Source of the DNA: Pseudomonadota bacterium
GTDB lineage: Bacteria; Desulfobacterota; Desulfobulbia; Desulfobulbales; Desulfobulbaceae
Assembly (NCBI GenBank): GCA_009778235.1
Contig: WRKE01000227.1
Coordinates: 1-7,583 of the forward strand
Length of the DNA: 7,583 nucleotides
Direction of reading: 5' to 3'
Below the pieces are notes generated by a model. It did no database searches. It worked only from the letters and a program-made list of their open reading frames with translations, and was not told the DNA's origin. Numbering within the stretch: the stretch's first letter is position 1; each line of letters begins with the position of its first letter. Positions 5,686-7,583 of the stretch are shown here, piece by piece. The translations under genes were made by a program, and so were the position numbers.

Positions 5686-7583
5686 ATGGCCACGGGCGTA
5701 CAACAGGTTACTGAAGATTACGAACAGCTCAAGGAACTTCTTGAGCTGTATCCTAAAATTTCGATCGTCAAAACCGAAGGCCAGCCGCCTGACAGCTACG
5801 AAATTGAGTATAACCTTTGCGGATATGTCAAAAATGAGGAGGATGAAACTATCGGCATCGGGCAATCCCATCGGGTTCGACTCAGTCTCCCCTTCGGTTA
5901 TCCGCACTTTGCCCCGGTTGCCAAGCCCTTAACCCCTATTTTTCACCCTGATTTCGATCCAGCCGCCATTCGCCTGACCGACCACTGGCAGCAAAATCCA
6001 TCGTTACCCGAGCTTGTGCTGTACATCGGCGAGATGATTTGCGGCAACGTCTACAATCTCAAAGATTCATTCAATCAGGAAGCCGCGGAATGGTATGAGG
6101 GTCAGCAGGATCAACTCCCGCTCGACACCGTCAGCGTCGCCGATATTGAGGCAATGGATTCGCCCCTGGATTCCTTGGACGACGCGCTGATTGCCCTCGG
6201 GGACGACGACCGGATTCCCCTCGGGCTGGAACAAGAGCCTGTTGCCGCCCCCCTGCCTTCGGTTGACAACGCTGAGCTCCAACACATCCGCGACCTGGTC
6301 AAAAAAAACAAAATCTTTGCCGCCAACAGGCTCTTGTCCGAGTTGCCTGCGGGTGTCTCCTTTGCCGATCGCGAGGGGATGCAACTGCATATCGGCAAGG
6401 TGTTTCGCAAAGTCGATCAGTTATTTAAAACAGTAGAACAACTCCTATCGATGTCCAGGCTGGCTGAGGCCATGGAGTTAGTCGACGAGATCAAGACGCT
6501 GGCCGCCGATGCCCCCGGTGCCGATGCGCTCAAGAAAAAGATTCAGCAGGCCATGCCAGCGGCGGCATCCGCGGCGCGCGCGCCAGGCAGGGCGAAGTCA
6601 ACGGCTGCAGCATCGAAACCGTCTTCTCCGGTCAAACTGGCGAGCAAATCACTTGGCTGGCCCGGAACCCTACCGGTTAAGCCCATTGTTGCGGCCATAT
6701 TAATTCTTGCCGTGGCAATTCTGACCATCTCGCTGTACTTCAAAGATCAAAGCTCCCTCAGTCAATCGCAGGCCCGCTTGCTCCAAGGGCAAGAGCTTAT
6801 TGGACAAAAACAGTTTGATCAGGCCCTGGAAACTCTGGAAGGAGCAAAGGCCATATTATCGGACCTGACCATCCTTCGTTTCCGCAAAACCACGCAGGAG
6901 AAGACCATCGACAACCTGATCTCGTCTTCTGAAATGCAGGAAGGATTGCAGGGACGGGTATTGTACGAGGGAGAGTTTATTCCGCTCAGCGTGGCCGCAT
7001 CTCTGGAAGAACTGGCCGAACTGCCGGCTCGGGCGCAGGCGCTGGTCGAGCAGAACAAGATTGAAGCGGCCCTTGCCCTCTACCGGCAGGCCTTGAAATT
7101 TGCGACCGATCACAATCTGGACAAACAGCAAGCATTGTTTGGCGAGGCCATTCAGTCGCTGGAATTGCGGAATGCGCTCGATGAGGCCGAAAAGGCCGAA
7201 AAGAAAAATGATTGGGACGAAGCGGCTGAATCCTACCGCAAGGCACTGAATCTTTCTGACCAGATGATGCAACTGAGCACGACCGGCGACATTGCCAGTC
7301 GGATGGCCGTCGCCTCCTTTCGCCATGAGCTTGACCAATCCAAGAAGGCGTTTAGCCAATCACAGTGGAAAGAAACCGTTCAGTACCTCGAAAGAGCGCA
7401 ACAAACCCTCGACGCCAACCCCGGCATAGTGAGCGAGAAGGAACGGCAGGAGTTCCACCAATTACTGGTCAATTCCCGCCTCTATTTCATGCTCTCCACT
7501 GCTCGGGAAGCGTATCAGCAGAAAAAATGGGCCCAGGCCATTGATGACTACCAAAGCGCCCTGAAGTTATTGACCAAAGAGGC
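5686..7583 (+). CDS. E2/UBC-fold-like, membrane-anchored TPR-repeat protein (3' end outside window)
   Basis: The frame stays open from this ATG to the window edge: 632 full codons, no stop. AGGT at 5675-5678 sits 7 nt upstream; a GTG at 5653 is in frame but has no ribosome-binding site. Residues about 10-138 resemble a ubiquitin-conjugating-enzyme fold: a strand at RVRLSLPF, YPHFAP (72-77, YPxxxP), PIFHPD (84-89), W101, then helix LPELVLYIGEMI. The catalytic-Cys position is near I95-R96-L97 and has no Cys; the only cysteines in this part are C45 and C119. An acidic linker follows (about 139-195), then helices (196-290), an Ala/Lys/Ser/Pro linker (291-329), one membrane helix (331-352) and TPR-like repeats to the edge. 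Lysines and arginines before the helix suggest N-in, C-out. It may be a membrane scaffold with an inactive, UEV- or RWD-like domain; its function is unknown. The fold call rests on motif pattern only. Confidence 0.82.
   Translation, partial: MATGVQQVTEDYEQLKELLELYPKISIVKTEGQPPDSYEIEYNLCGYVKNEEDETIGIGQSHRVRLSLPFGYPHFAPVAKPLTPIFHPDFDPAAIRLTDHWQQNPSLPELVLYIGEMICGNVYNLKDSFNQEAAEWYEGQQDQLPLDTVSVADIEAMDSPLDSLDDALIALGDDDRIPLGLEQEPVAAPLPSVDNAELQHIRDLVKKNKIFAANRLLSELPAGVSFADREGMQLHIGKVFRKVDQLFKTVEQLLSMSRLAEAMELVDEIKTLAADAPGADALKKKIQQAMPAAASAARAPGRAKSTAAASKPSSPVKLASKSLGWPGTLPVKPIVAAILILAVAILTISLYFKDQSSLSQSQARLLQGQELIGQKQFDQALETLEGAKAILSDLTILRFRKTTQEKTIDNLISSSEMQEGLQGRVLYEGEFIPLSVAASLEELAELPARAQALVEQNKIEAALALYRQALKFATDHNLDKQQALFGEAIQSLELRNALDEAEKAEKKNDWDEAAESYRKALNLSDQMMQLSTTGDIASRMAVASFRHELDQSKKAFSQSQWKETVQYLERAQQTLDANPGIVSEKERQEFHQLLVNSRLYFMLSTAREAYQQKKWAQAIDDYQSALKLLTKE

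Noticed and set aside
5686..6099. An active ubiquitin-like conjugation (E2) enzyme
   Set aside because: No Cys lies at the expected place after the HP motif, and no E1, ubiquitin-like or deconjugating peptidase gene is visible in the window.
6856..7359. 167-codon minus-strand open frame opposite the repeat region
   Set aside because: It is a shadow of the long plus-strand gene, with no recognisable motif and no promoter or ribosome-binding site.
1..7583. CRISPR array, insertion sequence, tRNA or rRNA
   Set aside because: No direct-repeat/spacer pattern, transposase-like protein, terminal inverted repeats or RNA-gene signatures were found on reading both strands.

Overview
The window reads as bacterial chromosome, moderately GC-rich and tightly packed. 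It looks like a Gram-negative, anaerobic 'deltaproteobacterial' lineage (Desulfobacterota, perhaps Desulfobulbales-like). That placement is an inference from three things: the DUF4388 protein with a cysteine-bearing N-terminal module, the secDF / YkgJ-type / HD / HAD gene order, and the general protein style. No rRNA or other taxonomic marker is present to prove it.

Layout. Bases 1-126 are a leader with a plausible sigma70-type promoter and a good Shine-Dalgarno site. A four-gene plus-strand run follows: a single-polypeptide SecDF translocase subunit (127-2694), a YkgJ-type cysteine-cluster protein joined to it by an ATGA stop/start overlap (2691-3434), an HD-domain phosphohydrolase of the YedJ/COG1418 type (3441-4121), and a HAD-superfamily phosphatase (4144-4773). 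The spacings (overlap, 6 nt, 22 nt) indicate one operon. A minus-strand gene for a DUF4388 protein (4791-5423) converges on it with only 17 nt between the stop codons. Bases 5424-5685 are a divergent intergenic region containing an imperfect hairpin and a good plus-strand promoter. From 5686 to the right edge runs one long open plus-strand gene with no stop codon, so only its first 632 complete codons are visible.

The last gene is the most unusual. Its N-terminal ~130 residues look like a ubiquitin-conjugating-enzyme (E2/UBC) fold, with a YPxxxP element, an IFHP element, a downstream Trp and a C-terminal helical stretch, but with no cysteine where the E2 catalytic residue would lie. After it come a helical region, an Ala/Lys/Ser/Pro linker, one transmembrane helix and a series of TPR-like helical repeats about 51-54 residues apart. 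By the positive-inside rule the E2-like domain would be cytosolic and most of the repeats periplasmic. I know of no named system with this architecture, and I see no E1, ubiquitin-like or JAB-peptidase gene in the window.

How the genes work together. SecDF uses the proton gradient to drive late steps of Sec export. The three small downstream genes look like housekeeping or metabolic-repair proteins that share its transcript rather than its function. The DUF4388 gene and the E2-like gene are divergently arranged and may share control. No tRNA, rRNA, CRISPR array, insertion sequence or integration site was recognised.
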